The notes under the pieces are model-generated. The model saw only the letters and a program-made list of their open reading frames with translations, did no database searches and was not told where the DNA came from. Positions 18,801 to 28,057 of a DNA stretch of 64,000 nucleotides are shown in pieces (position 1 is the first letter of the stretch; the number at the start of each line of letters is the position of its first letter). A program made the translations under genes and the position numbers. This DNA is from Ochrobactrum sp. BTU1 (GTDB taxonomy: Bacteria > Pseudomonadota > Alphaproteobacteria > Rhizobiales > Rhizobiaceae), in assembly GCA_018798825.1 (NCBI GenBank), contig CP076356.1, forward strand, positions 434,001-498,000, written 5' to 3'.

Positions 18801-21800
18801 GCTATCACCGGCTGATGAGCTACAGTGGAACGCTTACAACTACCAACGACGGTTTGCTAGTGGGCGAAAAACCCGACAGCAGCCCGTTCGGTTACTCCTA
18901 TACCTTTGATTATGCGCCCAATGTGGTTGATCTCCTCGTTCAGCCAAACGGGTTGAATGTTCTCCAAACTTGGGGAGGAAGCGCTACCGCACTTGATGGT
19001 GGGGATGGAACTTGGTCTGGAAGCGAACAAAATTGGCTTGATCCGCTTGGTGGTAGCAGCGGAACCGGATCGAGTTGGGGTAGCGGCATAGCAGTCTTCC
19101 GAGGTATCGGGGGTACCGTTACGTTAGACGGAGCGCAGACCGCTGTTGGTCTGCAATTCGTCCATGGCAATTACACCCTCGCTGGTAGTGGTTCTCTGAA
19201 CCTTGTGGGATACTCAGGTAATGGCATATCCATCGCTGTTCCGGAACTTCGCGTGCTCACCGGAGAAACCGCTACGATTGCCTCTACTATCAGCGGTCAC
19301 GAAGGTTTCGAGAAAACAGGCGACGGATTGCTCATCCTATCCGGAACAAACAACTACACTGGTGATACCGTAATCAGTGGCGGCACGCTGCAGATCTCGG
19401 CTGACAACAATTTGGGATCAGCCGGCAACGGCATTACGATCAATAGCAGCTCGTTTCAGACAACCAGCAATCTCTCAATGGCAAGAGTCGTGACATTGGC
19501 GGATGAAGCAGCGTTCGACGTGATGGACGGCACAGAGCTGCAAATGTCGGGCGCTATCACCGGATCGGGTTTATTGGTCAAACAAGGCGGCGGCACCTTG
19601 CTGCTTGGAAACGCTGCGAACAATTGGTCGGGGGGAACGCTTATTGAAGCGGGCACGCTTCGTATGATGGCCGATAGCCCAGGTGCGATTCCTGACATGA
19701 CCGATTTTGCTTTGACGGGCGGACTGCTTGATCTCAACGGAAATTCGGTGACCATGAGCTCGCTCTTTGGAAGCGGTGGCACGGTCTCCATTGATAATGC
19801 AAGCCTCACCATCAATCAGGACGCTGACACTGCTTTTGCTGGCGATATAATAGGCGTTGGCGCAAACAGCAATTTCACAAAGACCGGCGATGGAATTCTT
19901 GTCCTTACTGGTAACAACTACTTTCAAGGCCGGACGGAGATACTTGGTGGCACGCTTGCTATAGTGGCGGCGCAAAATATCGGACCCGGGGTCGCGCCTA
20001 TTGCAATCGACGGTTCAACGCTAGCTACTCTTGGCACTTTCAGTCTTTCACGCGACATTGAGGTGGCAAATGAGGCCACAATTGATACTTTATTTGATAC
20101 TACACTTCATCTCAAATCCGATATTTCTGGGAGCGGCAGCCTCAACAAGGAAGGAGCAGGTACACTTATTTTGAGTGGCAATGCCAACCATAGTGGCGGC
20201 ACCACAATTACAAGCGGCCTCTTGCAAATTGGCGATGGTGGAACAACAGGCTCGATAATCGGCGATATTTTCAATAATGGCGGCCTCGTTTTTAGCAGGA
20301 AGGACGGCGTTAACTATTCTGGCGTGGTTTCGGGTGCGGGTGCGCTCATCCAATCGGGTCCTGGCGTTACGACCCTCACAGGTAACAATACCTATACTGG
20401 TGGAACATTCATTACTGGCGGCACCTTGCAAATCGGCGATGGCGGCACCGGTGGATCGATTATAGGCGGTATATTGAACGATGGCACATTAGTTGTCGAT
20501 CGCTCGGATCAATACAGCTTCGAAAGCTCCATCATAGGAACGGGTGCATTTGTGCAAGCGGGAACGGGCACGACTGTTTTTAATTCTGACAATGCTTATT
20601 ATGGCGGTACGACGATCGCCGGGGGAAGTCTTCAACTGGGAACCGGTGGGAAAACTGGCTGGCTTCAAGGAGATATCATCAATAACGGCTCTTTACTCTT
20701 CAACCGTTCCGATGCAGTTTTGTTCGCGGGCAGTATTTCTGGCAGCGGAACAGTTAGTCAGATCGGCGATGGTGTAACTGTACTTACTGGCACAAATTCC
20801 TACAGTGGTGGTACTGAGATTATATCTGGTGCTTTAGTAATTGGAAATGGCGGCACTTCAGGATCTTTGATCGGTGACATCGGTAATGACGGTGTATTAG
20901 CCTTCAACCGTTCTGACACAATCAAATACGATGGAATAATTAGCGGTTCTGGCACTCTACAGCAGATCGGCGTTGGAACCACTGTTCTGACTGGTAATAG
21001 CAGCTATACAGGCTCGACGACGATTGCTTCGGGTCGTCTTCAACTCGGCGACGGTGGGACATCAGGCTCGATTGGCGGAAATATCCAAAACAATGGCATA
21101 CTTGCGTTTAACCGCTTGGACATCTTGAATTTTGGCGGCCAGGTTTGGGGCGATGGAAAACTTGAGCAATTGGGGACGGGCACCCTTATTCTCACCGGCA
21201 GAAATCAATATGGAGGTGGTGTAACAGTTGCATCTGGTACATTGCAACTGGGCGATGGCAGCGAACAGGGCACGCTTGCAGCAAATGTCGAGAACAACGG
21301 GGCGTTCAACGTCAATCGGTTGGGAACCGTTGTATTGAAGGGCGAAATCTCCGGTTCAGGGTCGTTTGGACAAATCGGCGATGGCATCACTGTGCTTGCT
21401 GGCAAAAACACTTATAGCGGGGGTACCGCAGTTGCAGCTGGCATGTTGGTGATTGGTCTCGGTGAGGCTGGCAGTATCCATGGGGATGTAATTAACAACA
21501 GCACACTCGCCTTCAACCGTTCCAACGACATGACATTCTCAGGAAGAATATCCGGAATTGGTGATGTTTTGCAGATTGGAGAGGGTACAACCAATTTCAC
21601 TGCCGACAGCAGTTACTTGGGCGCCACAAATATTTATGAGGGGAGGCTTGCCGTAAATGGCTCGATTGCGTCTTCATCACAGGTCACCATCTATGAGAAT
21701 GGTGAATTGGGCGGAACCGGCGTAGTACCGACAACTTACGTGGATGGGGGCACCCTTGCACCCGGCAATTCCATCGGAACGTTAACCGTTAACGGCGATC

Positions 21801-23164
21801 TGAGCTTCTCTAGAGGGTCAACTTACGCTGTTGAGGTGTCTGGTTCAGACGCCGATCGCGCGAATGTCGTGGGAGAGGCCGATCTTGGCGGGGCGACAGT
21901 ATTAGCAACCTTCGCAGCTGACAAGTATGTCATGCGCCGCTACACGATCCTTAATGCGGTAGGTGGGATCAAAGAGAGCCGTTTCGGCGAGGAGTTGACA
22001 ACTGACCTGCCGACTAGCTTTACCTCGAATTTGAGCTACGACGTAGACAATGTATACCTTGATCTGACCCTCAATCTCAGTGGCCTCAACGTAAACCAAC
22101 GCAATTTGTCGGCGGCTCTCGTCGACTACTTTGAAAGAAACGGCCAAATCCCTCTGGCTTATGGTGGACTAGATTCGAAGGGTTTAACGGTTGCTTCTGG
22201 CGAATTGGCCACCGCAATTCAACAAACGACAGTGGACGCAATGGGCCAGTTTATGGGAACAATGACGGACCCGTCGACTCTTATGGGCAAGCCCTCAACA
22301 GAGCCTTTTGGCCCTCTTGTGGGACGCTGGAATGTGTGGGGCGGAGGCTTCGGCTCTGAGCGGGAATTGAGTGCGAACAGATTTGTTGGATCCCATGACT
22401 TAGTCAGCAAGACTGCAGGGTTGGCTGTAGGCGCAGATTATCGGATATACCCCGAAACGTCTGTCGGGTTTGCAATAGCGGGTAGCCGTAGCAGTTTCAG
22501 CCTTGCCGACAGTCTTGGCAGTGGCAATTCAGATTTATTCCAGCTCGGCGTTTACGGTCGCCATGAAGTCGGAAATCTTTATGTCAATGCGGCACTCGCT
22601 TATGGTTGGCAAAACATCGAAACGGACCGCATCGTTGCACTGAATGGGGCGGATCGGCTACATGCTGGATATGATGCGGGGGCGGGGTCAGGGCGTCTGG
22701 AAGCTGGTTACCGCTTTCAGACATCTCACATTGGTATCGCACCCTATGTTGCAGGACAGTTCGTAAGTTTCGATCTACCATCCTATTCAGAAAGCGCCGA
22801 TGCCGGGCAAAGCGCTTATGCTCTAAGCTTCGCGTCGAGACATGAAACTGTCGGACGAAGCGAAATCGGCATACGTGTTGACCAATCATTTCCTTTCAAC
22901 GATGGGCTCCTCACTATTCGAGGAAAGGCTGCGTGGCTTCGAAATTTCAACAATCGCCGCGCTTTATCTGTATCTATACCCGAACTTGAAGGCACGGATT
23001 TTAAGGTTTATGGAGCTTCTCTGTCACGCGATACCGCCCTTGCGGGTATTTCAGGTGAGATGCTCTGGAAGAGCGGGCTATCGCTCAGTGCCGGTTTCGA
23101 CGCTGAGTTTTCCGGCTCAGACAGCAGCTATGCAGGAAAAGGCGCTCTCCACTACAGGTGGTGA
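15899..23164 (+). CDS. Giant glycine-rich autotransporter adhesin, interrupted by three frameshifts
   Basis: A type Va autotransporter of about 2420 residues if the frame is restored. ATG at 15899; signal peptide ends near ASTSLTQTAFAQ. A Gly-rich passenger section follows (16110-17330), then about 2,000 bases of beta-helix sequence. Next come tandem autotransporter-associated repeats of the form TYTGGTFITGGTLQIGDGG, and a C-terminal 12-stranded beta-barrel from about 22320 ending in LHYRW with the terminal aromatic residue. Reading frame is lost by one base in each of three G runs (about 16415-16419, 16564-16567, 16908-16912). The three losses sum to three bases, so the last section, open from 16853, is back in the first frame. 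Either a pseudogene, phase variation or sequencing error. Without correction only a short exported peptide would be made. Confidence 0.85.
16110..17330 (+). repeat. Glycine-rich low-complexity coding repeat
   Basis: Runs of GGT/GGC/GGA codons encode GGxGG and poly-Gly tracts in the N-terminal passenger of the autotransporter. All three frameshifts found in the gene fall in G homopolymers in this section. The antisense strand shows long proline-rich frames that are artefacts of it. Confidence 0.8.
20180..21650 (+). repeat. Tandem array of about seven ~68-residue autotransporter repeats
   Basis: The segment GGTLQIGDGGxxGSIxGDI with NNGxLxFNRSD and GSGTLxQIGxGTTVLTGxNxY recurs at about 20221, 20425, 20628, 20832, 21038, 21240 and 21445, a period close to 204 bases. 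It matches the autotransporter-associated beta-strand (PATR) repeat, which guides folding and secretion of passenger domains. The copies have diverged at the DNA level, so this is an old array. Confidence 0.8.
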
Positions 23165-23173
23165 TTGTCTGAT

Positions 23174-23200
23174 TATGGGGCCTTCATGCTGGGCCCCATA
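23174..23200. terminator. Bidirectional hairpin between convergent genes
   Basis: TATGGGGCC (23174-23182) pairs with GGCCCCATA (23192-23200), a 9-bp stem placed in the 48 bases separating the convergent autotransporter and serine hydrolase genes. Confidence 0.55.
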
Positions 23201-23212
23201 ACATCCTGACTG

Positions 23213-24796
23213 CTATTGCTGCGTTTTGGTCCACTGACCTGTGCCATCACTATTATAAAAATCGATAGTAAAGCCTTGTGCTCGATCCTGTTTGACCTTG
23301 AAACTAATTGACGCGAGAGAACCAACGAGTTCGGCTTCTCCGACTGGAACGAAAGAAAAAATGTCTCCGTCCCAATGCTGCAATGGAAACTCCATTTGTT
23401 TCGGACCCAGAACCAGTATTAGCGCTCCGTTGCTCTCTTTGATTGTAGTCTTGCCGAAATAGGGATTCTCGAAAACACCGGTATAAGCTTCAAGAGGCTT
23501 TGCAGGCGAAGGGTTTGCTGGCTTCTCTTTGAAAGACAGGTCGCCTTGCGGCGTAAAAAAGCCCTTCATCGCTCCATTATAGGCCGCAAACCAGTCGCGA
23601 GAAGGTTTGCCGTAAAGGGCTATATCAGTGAATTGAGCAACGACTGACTCAGCAGCGCCAACCGGCGCGCCGTTGGTCAGTACGATAATACCAATACCCG
23701 CGGAGGGGACGATCTTGAATGCCGTTCCTGCTCCGAGCAGAAATGCTCCTGAATGACCCATGGACGGCCGACCACCAAGCTCCGTGTTCACGTTGAAACC
23801 AAAGCCATAAAACCCCGATCGTGACGAGGTATCATGCGCGCGCGCACTAAACGACTGTGGTGAAAGCGCGGGCACGAGCGCGTCTTCAGCGATCATGCGC
23901 TTTCCATCATACTCACCATTTTCAAGAAGTAGTTTTAACCATTCAGCTAAATCGACGACATTGGACGACACACCGCCAGCTGGGGCCTGCTCGTCCGCGT
24001 CTCGCGAGCCCAATCGCAGGAAAGAGCCATTCTGATACGCATGTAACGCCGCACGATTGTCTTTTGCAGTGAAATCGGAGAAGCGATAACTGGTTGCTGT
24101 CATTCCAAGCGGTTTCAGTAGCATTTCATCCGCCAGCTTGTCCCATGGCTGATGCATTGACGCAGCTATTGCTTCTGCTCCAATCGTCGTGCTGAAATTT
24201 GCATAATGATATGAGGTTCTGAACTGATCGAGCGGCAGAAGTTTCAAACGTTTAAGGACATCATTACGTTTAAAGCCGAGGTCCTCGAGATCATCTCCAG
24301 CGGTGCCGGGTAAACCGCTGCGATGAGCGAAAAAGTCCCCGATTGTCGCGCGCTCCGAGACATAACTGTTGCTCAATTTGAAGTCTGGCAAATGTTTGGA
24401 AACCGGATCGTCCCATTCAACAGCACCATTCGTCACGGCGATTGCAGCAATCGTCGCAGAAAGCGACTTTGAAATTGAGGCGATCTGGAACACGGTGCCC
24501 GCATCAACCGTCCCATCTTTACCCATCTCTCGTTTGCCGTAACCTTGTGCAAAAACCGTCTTCCCACCACTGACAACAGCAACTGCCAGGCCAGGTACTT
24601 GACTGCGCTTCATCACGTCAGCGATGATTTCAGGCAAGGCTTTGACGGCTTTGTCGGTACTCCCCTCGGGAATCTGCACGACGTCACCTGCTGGGTTGGT
24701 TCGGTTCTGAATGAAAACAGACTGCGCTTCGGCGGCAGTCGAGCAGTTAAACGCGACGATGAAGGCAATAGCGATGAACGACGCTCTGGTTCTCAT
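23213..24796 (-). CDS. Exported serine hydrolase, beta-lactamase class C fold
   Basis: 527 residues from the ATG at 24796; a TTG 30 bases upstream would overlap the preceding gene. Signal peptide MRTRASFIAIAFIVAFNC ends near AAEAQ. Catalytic motifs of the class C/DD-peptidase fold: SISK (Ser about residue 107), YAN in YHYANFS (about 201) and HSG in GHSGAFLLG in place of KTG. A second beta domain of about 130 residues follows the catalytic domain (from roughly EAYTGVFENPYFGK), as in Pab87/esterase-like family members. Likely a periplasmic peptidase or esterase. Third gene of an operon with an outer-membrane barrel and a second serine hydrolase. Confidence 0.82.
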   Translation of the reverse strand: MRTRASFIAIAFIVAFNCSTAAEAQSVFIQNRTNPAGDVVQIPEGSTDKAVKALPEIIADVMKRSQVPGLAVAVVSGGKTVFAQGYGKREMGKDGTVDAGTVFQIASISKSLSATIAAIAVTNGAVEWDDPVSKHLPDFKLSNSYVSERATIGDFFAHRSGLPGTAGDDLEDLGFKRNDVLKRLKLLPLDQFRTSYHYANFSTTIGAEAIAASMHQPWDKLADEMLLKPLGMTATSYRFSDFTAKDNRAALHAYQNGSFLRLGSRDADEQAPAGGVSSNVVDLAEWLKLLLENGEYDGKRMIAEDALVPALSPQSFSARAHDTSSRSGFYGFGFNVNTELGGRPSMGHSGAFLLGAGTAFKIVPSAGIGIIVLTNGAPVGAAESVVAQFTDIALYGKPSRDWFAAYNGAMKGFFTPQGDLSFKEKPANPSPAKPLEAYTGVFENPYFGKTTIKESNGALILVLGPKQMEFPLQHWDGDIFSFVPVGEAELVGSLASISFKVKQDRAQGFTIDFYNSDGTGQWTKTQQ

Positions 24797-24803
24797 GGCT
24801 GGT

Positions 24804-26045
24804 TCAAAACTCCTTTTGGAAAGCAAGGCGCAAAACGCCCTGATTGACAGTCACAGTCTGATCTTGTTGATGGACCAGCCCAGTTTGCAGGATAATTCCG
24901 ATGGGCGTGACGTAGGTAACGGTTCCAGCCACGCCCCAATCCCCGTCGGGCTGAAGGCCGTATGGTGCCAACTTATCCTCCCTGCCCGAAAGTTTGCGCA
25001 CTGCACTTGTTGCGACGAACTGCCATCGATCATAGGTGAGCGATACTGAAGTGACAGCGTTTCCATTGGAAACAGGTGTCAAGCGAAACCCAGTGGAATA
25101 GGTCGCTTCACTAAACCAGCTCAAGCCCCACTTGTCAGACAAGGCGGTATCATAGCGCAGCCGGGCGGAAATCGTGCTGGAACCTTCATCTGAACCCGGC
25201 TCTGCTGAAAGCCGCCCGATGTCCACGCCGCCAGATATGCTTTTAACGCCCGGAACATTACGGAAGTCATACGACAGCACAAAAGAGTTCAAGTCGTCGC
25301 TAAATGCTGGCGGCTGATCATGTGTGGCGAATATAAAGCCGTCATTGAGGCTCAGACGACGGCTGAGAACCGTGTCATCGTGTTTAAACACGATACCAGC
25401 TAGAGAGTGAGATCCCCAATTCTCGGTGTTGAACGTGTAACGACCGCCAAGTCCCAAGGAGCCTTTATACGCAAAATCTTCGGTAAAACCACTATAGAGG
25501 CCATCGATGGCATGCCAGCCGTCCCCAAACCCCAGATCCATTTTGCCGCCATAAAGTGCAAAATTATCGCTGGTGTACGAAGCAAATAAGTTTTTTAGAA
25601 CAATACCGAGATCGGAAAAAGCATTGTCCCTCGTAGCTTCTTCGGAAGAGTCAATGGTGATTTTGGAAAGTACCGAGAAGTGTGGCGACAGCTGCCAGAC
25701 AAGCGCTGCTTCTGCCGTCGGTTGTAAACTGTTCCAGTGCGACCGAGGTATCTGGTGGTTACTGTCATCAATGCCAAAATAGCCAGTATAGCCAGCCATA
25801 AATAAAAGCTGGCCGTTCAGCCGCGGATAGCCGTCTGCCTCGCCCGTATCGCCTAATTTGCTATAGGGTGTTAAAAAAATCTCAGTCTTAAAAATATCCC
25901 TCTTTTCCTGCGCGGATACTTTCGTCGTAGTCACCATAAATGACGCTGTGGCACCGAATACGACAATGCTGAATATCTTTTGATAAATAGCGAAGGTCCA
26001 GCACCTGCTGATGCAGGTGAACATTGATCTTGTGGACGACTGCAT
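24804..26045 (-). CDS. Outer-membrane beta-barrel protein (porin-like)
   Basis: 413 residues. A long signal region ends near KVSAQE. The rest is alternating polar and hydrophobic strands such as FALYGGKMDLGFGD and SLGLGGRYTFNTEN, and the last residue is Phe (FQKEF), the signal recognised by the Bam complex. It starts 2 bases after the preceding gene stops and ends 7 bases before the next start, so the three genes are one transcript. No precise porin family recognised; a substrate-specific channel feeding the adjacent periplasmic hydrolases is the inference. Confidence 0.75.
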   Translation of the reverse strand: MQSSTRSMFTCISRCWTFAIYQKIFSIVVFGATASFMVTTTKVSAQEKRDIFKTEIFLTPYSKLGDTGEADGYPRLNGQLLFMAGYTGYFGIDDSNHQIPRSHWNSLQPTAEAALVWQLSPHFSVLSKITIDSSEEATRDNAFSDLGIVLKNLFASYTSDNFALYGGKMDLGFGDGWHAIDGLYSGFTEDFAYKGSLGLGGRYTFNTENWGSHSLAGIVFKHDDTVLSRRLSLNDGFIFATHDQPPAFSDDLNSFVLSYDFRNVPGVKSISGGVDIGRLSAEPGSDEGSSTISARLRYDTALSDKWGLSWFSEATYSTGFRLTPVSNGNAVTSVSLTYDRWQFVATSAVRKLSGREDKLAPYGLQPDGDWGVAGTVTYVTPIGIILQTGLVHQQDQTVTVNQGVLRLAFQKEF

Positions 26046-26047
26046 GA

Positions 26048-27196
26048 TTAACGCGCCAGTTCAGCAGCTAACTCGCGCACCTGGGAATGAATATTTTCGA
26101 ACATGCCAAAGTTTACCCGGCTGGCAACGACAAATATGCCGAGTTTGCGTTGGGGCGACAGAACTGCGTAACTCATGAACCCTCCAAGCCCGCCGCTCTT
26201 TCCTAGCAGAAACGGCGTTTCGTTTCGGGGCATCGTGGCAACCCAGCCTAGTCCCATGCCATCGCCAGCTGTGACTTCAGTTCCCACCACATGTTTAAGA
26301 CCGTCGTAGGGTAACCAAAGCGTATGATCGAGCAAGAACGCCTCTTTGGACTGCGCGGCTCCTTCAAGATGCCAATGCATCCAACGCGCCATGTCGTCTG
26401 CTGTCGTGTAAATACCAGCGCTGGCGTACATGATTTCGGGAACAGGGTTGTTTGGATCCGGCTTACCGAATGGGTCAAGCCCCGTCATCAAGCGTTGTTT
26501 CTGAGTTTCGTCCAACACATTCGTCGTATCAGTGAGGCCGGCCGGCTTTATCACGGTTTGGGCGAGGACAGTTGAATAATCAGCGCCACCAGCCTTAGCG
26601 AGGGCGTCGCCCAAAAGGCCGTATCCCAGATTCGAATAGATCGTCGTTGTACCAGGCGCGTATGCGGGCTGATTACTTCCGATCCATTTCCAGTAATATT
26701 CGCGATCGAAAGCTGCAAACGGATTATCAGTGATTTTAACGTCCGGATTTGGTAACTCTCGTGGTAGACCAGCCGAGTGAGTAGCCAAATCAAGAAGTGT
26801 TATAGGTCGACCGTTCCTCTCAACATTAGTCCCGTCTGGCGCATATTTTGCCAACGGATCCGTCAAGCTGAGTTTGCCAGTTGCTGCAAGTGCTGCGAGT
26901 GCGTCGCCAGCGAAGACCTTGGAAACGGACGCTATGCGAAAGATTGAATGTCTGTCGGGCTCGACGTTGCTGCCTGGCGCCGTCTCCCCGTATGCCTGAA
27001 TAACCGTGTTATCTCCCTGCACTACGGCGATTATCAATCCAGGTGCGCCGGAATTGAGGAAGAGTTGCATGCCGGCCATCGACACAGCATCTTTCAAGGC
27101 GAGGTCTTCCGCTTGCGCACCATTATTATTTGCGAGAAATATATTGGCGGAAAACACAGAAAGGAGGGAGAGTTGCAGGAGCATCCGCGAAGACAT
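26048..27196 (-). CDS. AmpH-like periplasmic serine hydrolase
   Basis: 382 residues with a signal peptide ending near NGAQA. Motifs: SVSK (Ser90, Lys93), YSN in IYSNLGYG (about residue 196) and KSGG (about 335), matching the class C/AmpH arrangement of SxxK, YxN and K-S/T-G. AmpH has DD-carboxypeptidase and endopeptidase activity on peptidoglycan; whether this protein cuts muropeptides, D-amino-acid peptides or an ester cannot be read. First gene of the operon, followed after 2 bases by the barrel gene. The symbol ampH is not used because orthology is unproven. Confidence 0.82.
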   Translation of the reverse strand: MSSRMLLQLSLLSVFSANIFLANNNGAQAEDLALKDAVSMAGMQLFLNSGAPGLIIAVVQGDNTVIQAYGETAPGSNVEPDRHSIFRIASVSKVFAGDALAALAATGKLSLTDPLAKYAPDGTNVERNGRPITLLDLATHSAGLPRELPNPDVKITDNPFAAFDREYYWKWIGSNQPAYAPGTTTIYSNLGYGLLGDALAKAGGADYSTVLAQTVIKPAGLTDTTNVLDETQKQRLMTGLDPFGKPDPNNPVPEIMYASAGIYTTADDMARWMHWHLEGAAQSKEAFLLDHTLWLPYDGLKHVVGTEVTAGDGMGLGWVATMPRNETPFLLGKSGGLGGFMSYAVLSPQRKLGIFVVASRVNFGMFENIHSQVRELAAELAR

Positions 27197-27329
27197 GGCA
27201 AAACCTTCCAGTGAGTTTGAAGCATGTTCTTTTGCGGGGCACTATCAAAGAATTTCGGGCAACGACAACAATTCAAGTACGAACCGACGTGCCGGTTTGA
27301 CGAATGGCATGATCACAACCGCGTAACGG

Positions 27330-27548
27330 TTAAAATCGGTTGTCTGCATAGAATTGTAGTTTCACCTTGAGGTCGTTGCACCACAGGGGCCTTGTGTCGA
27401 ATGATTCTGAGCCATCAACAATTAGAACAATATGCTTGTGAGCAAGGCGTTCACGTGTGACGATGGCGTGTGTTTCAAAAGGACGATCTTGTTCAGCAGA
27501 GTGCTTGGACGAGTTAGACGATCCGTCTTTTAGGTCATAACCGACCAT
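27330..27548 (-). CDS. Possible small protein downstream of the lanthipeptide precursor
   Basis: 72 residues, hydrophilic, one central beta-like stretch HKHIVLIVDGSESFD. No signal peptide and no strong ribosome site. It lies on the same strand just beyond lanA1 and its hairpin, so it could be a minor cistron (for example an immunity protein) or a chance frame. I cannot assign a family. Confidence 0.25.
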   Translation of the reverse strand: MVGYDLKDGSSNSSKHSAEQDRPFETHAIVTRERLAHKHIVLIVDGSESFDTRPLWCNDLKVKLQFYADNRF

Positions 27549-27602
27549 TTTTCAAAACACCGCCCGATGTGTTTGGGATGGTATGAGATAGACCGCGAAT
27601 GC

Positions 27603-27627
27603 CGCCCCTGTTAACAGGACAGGGGCG
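27603..27627 (-). terminator. Hairpin downstream of lanA1
   Basis: CGCCCCTGT (27603-27611) pairs with ACAGGGGCG (27619-27627), a perfect 9-bp GC-rich stem with a 7-base loop, 44 bases past the precursor stop. Hairpins at this position commonly protect or terminate abundant RiPP precursor mRNAs. No T run follows on the minus strand. Confidence 0.5.
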
Positions 27628-27670
27628 TTTGGTAGATTTTGCTCTCCAGATCAACAGTAAAATTTACTGA

Positions 27671-27808
27671 TCAATCCAAGCACGATACCGCCGAATTAAC
27701 CCCTCCGCACGTTTCACTGAACGTACACTGGATTGTTACTGCAGTTATCGTTGTTCGCTTCCCCACTACAAACTGGGCGGCTTCTTCGCTGTAATTCTTC
27801 GATAGCAT
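27671..27808 (-). CDS. Putative class II lanthipeptide precursor (LanA1)
   Basis: 45 residues, found by translating the gap downstream of lanM. The ribosome site AAAAAGGAGTTTAAA sits right before the ATG. An acidic, Cys-free leader (MLSKNYSEEAAQFVVGKR) is followed by a core rich in Thr, Ser and Cys: TTITAVTIQ, CTFSETCGGV, NSAVSCLD. Three cysteines and several upstream Ser/Thr give the raw material for lanthionine rings. There is no GG or GA cleavage site at the leader end, unusual for class II substrates exported by peptidase-ABC transporters. Shares the VVG-basic leader motif with the second candidate upstream of lanM. Function is inferred from position, size and composition. Confidence 0.7.
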   Translation of the reverse strand: MLSKNYSEEAAQFVVGKRTTITAVTIQCTFSETCGGVNSAVSCLD

Positions 27809-27859
27809 TTTAAACTCCTTTTTCACAATCAATTTGCTTCACTCAAATATCGATAGCAC

Positions 27860-27973
27860 TCAAATACAACCTGATCCGCAACGACGAGTTGTGTCTATGC
27901 CTTGACCGTATACTGTTGCAGAATAAATGCCGTCGAACCAATAATATCGATTGGGGACCTCGATCGATATCCC
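27860..27973 (-). pseudogene. Possible third precursor relic lacking a start codon
   Basis: A 37-codon open frame between lanM and lanA1 on the same strand ends in GIDTTRRCGSGCI, reminiscent of a RiPP core C-terminus. The frame opens after a TGA at 27974-27976 and has no ATG, GTG or TTG, so it cannot be translated conventionally. It may be a decayed duplicate precursor or chance. Confidence 0.2.
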
Positions 27974-28057
27974 TCAATTCGCTCAGCTAGAATGTGGGAT
28001 TTCTGTTCGCGTACTACAATTGCTAAGGAAAACCGCCGTAACCGAGATTTTCTTCCA

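Noticed and set aside
20180..21650. Regular repeats as a CRISPR array
   Set aside because: Repeats are in frame, 204 bases apart, diverged and encode the autotransporter passenger.
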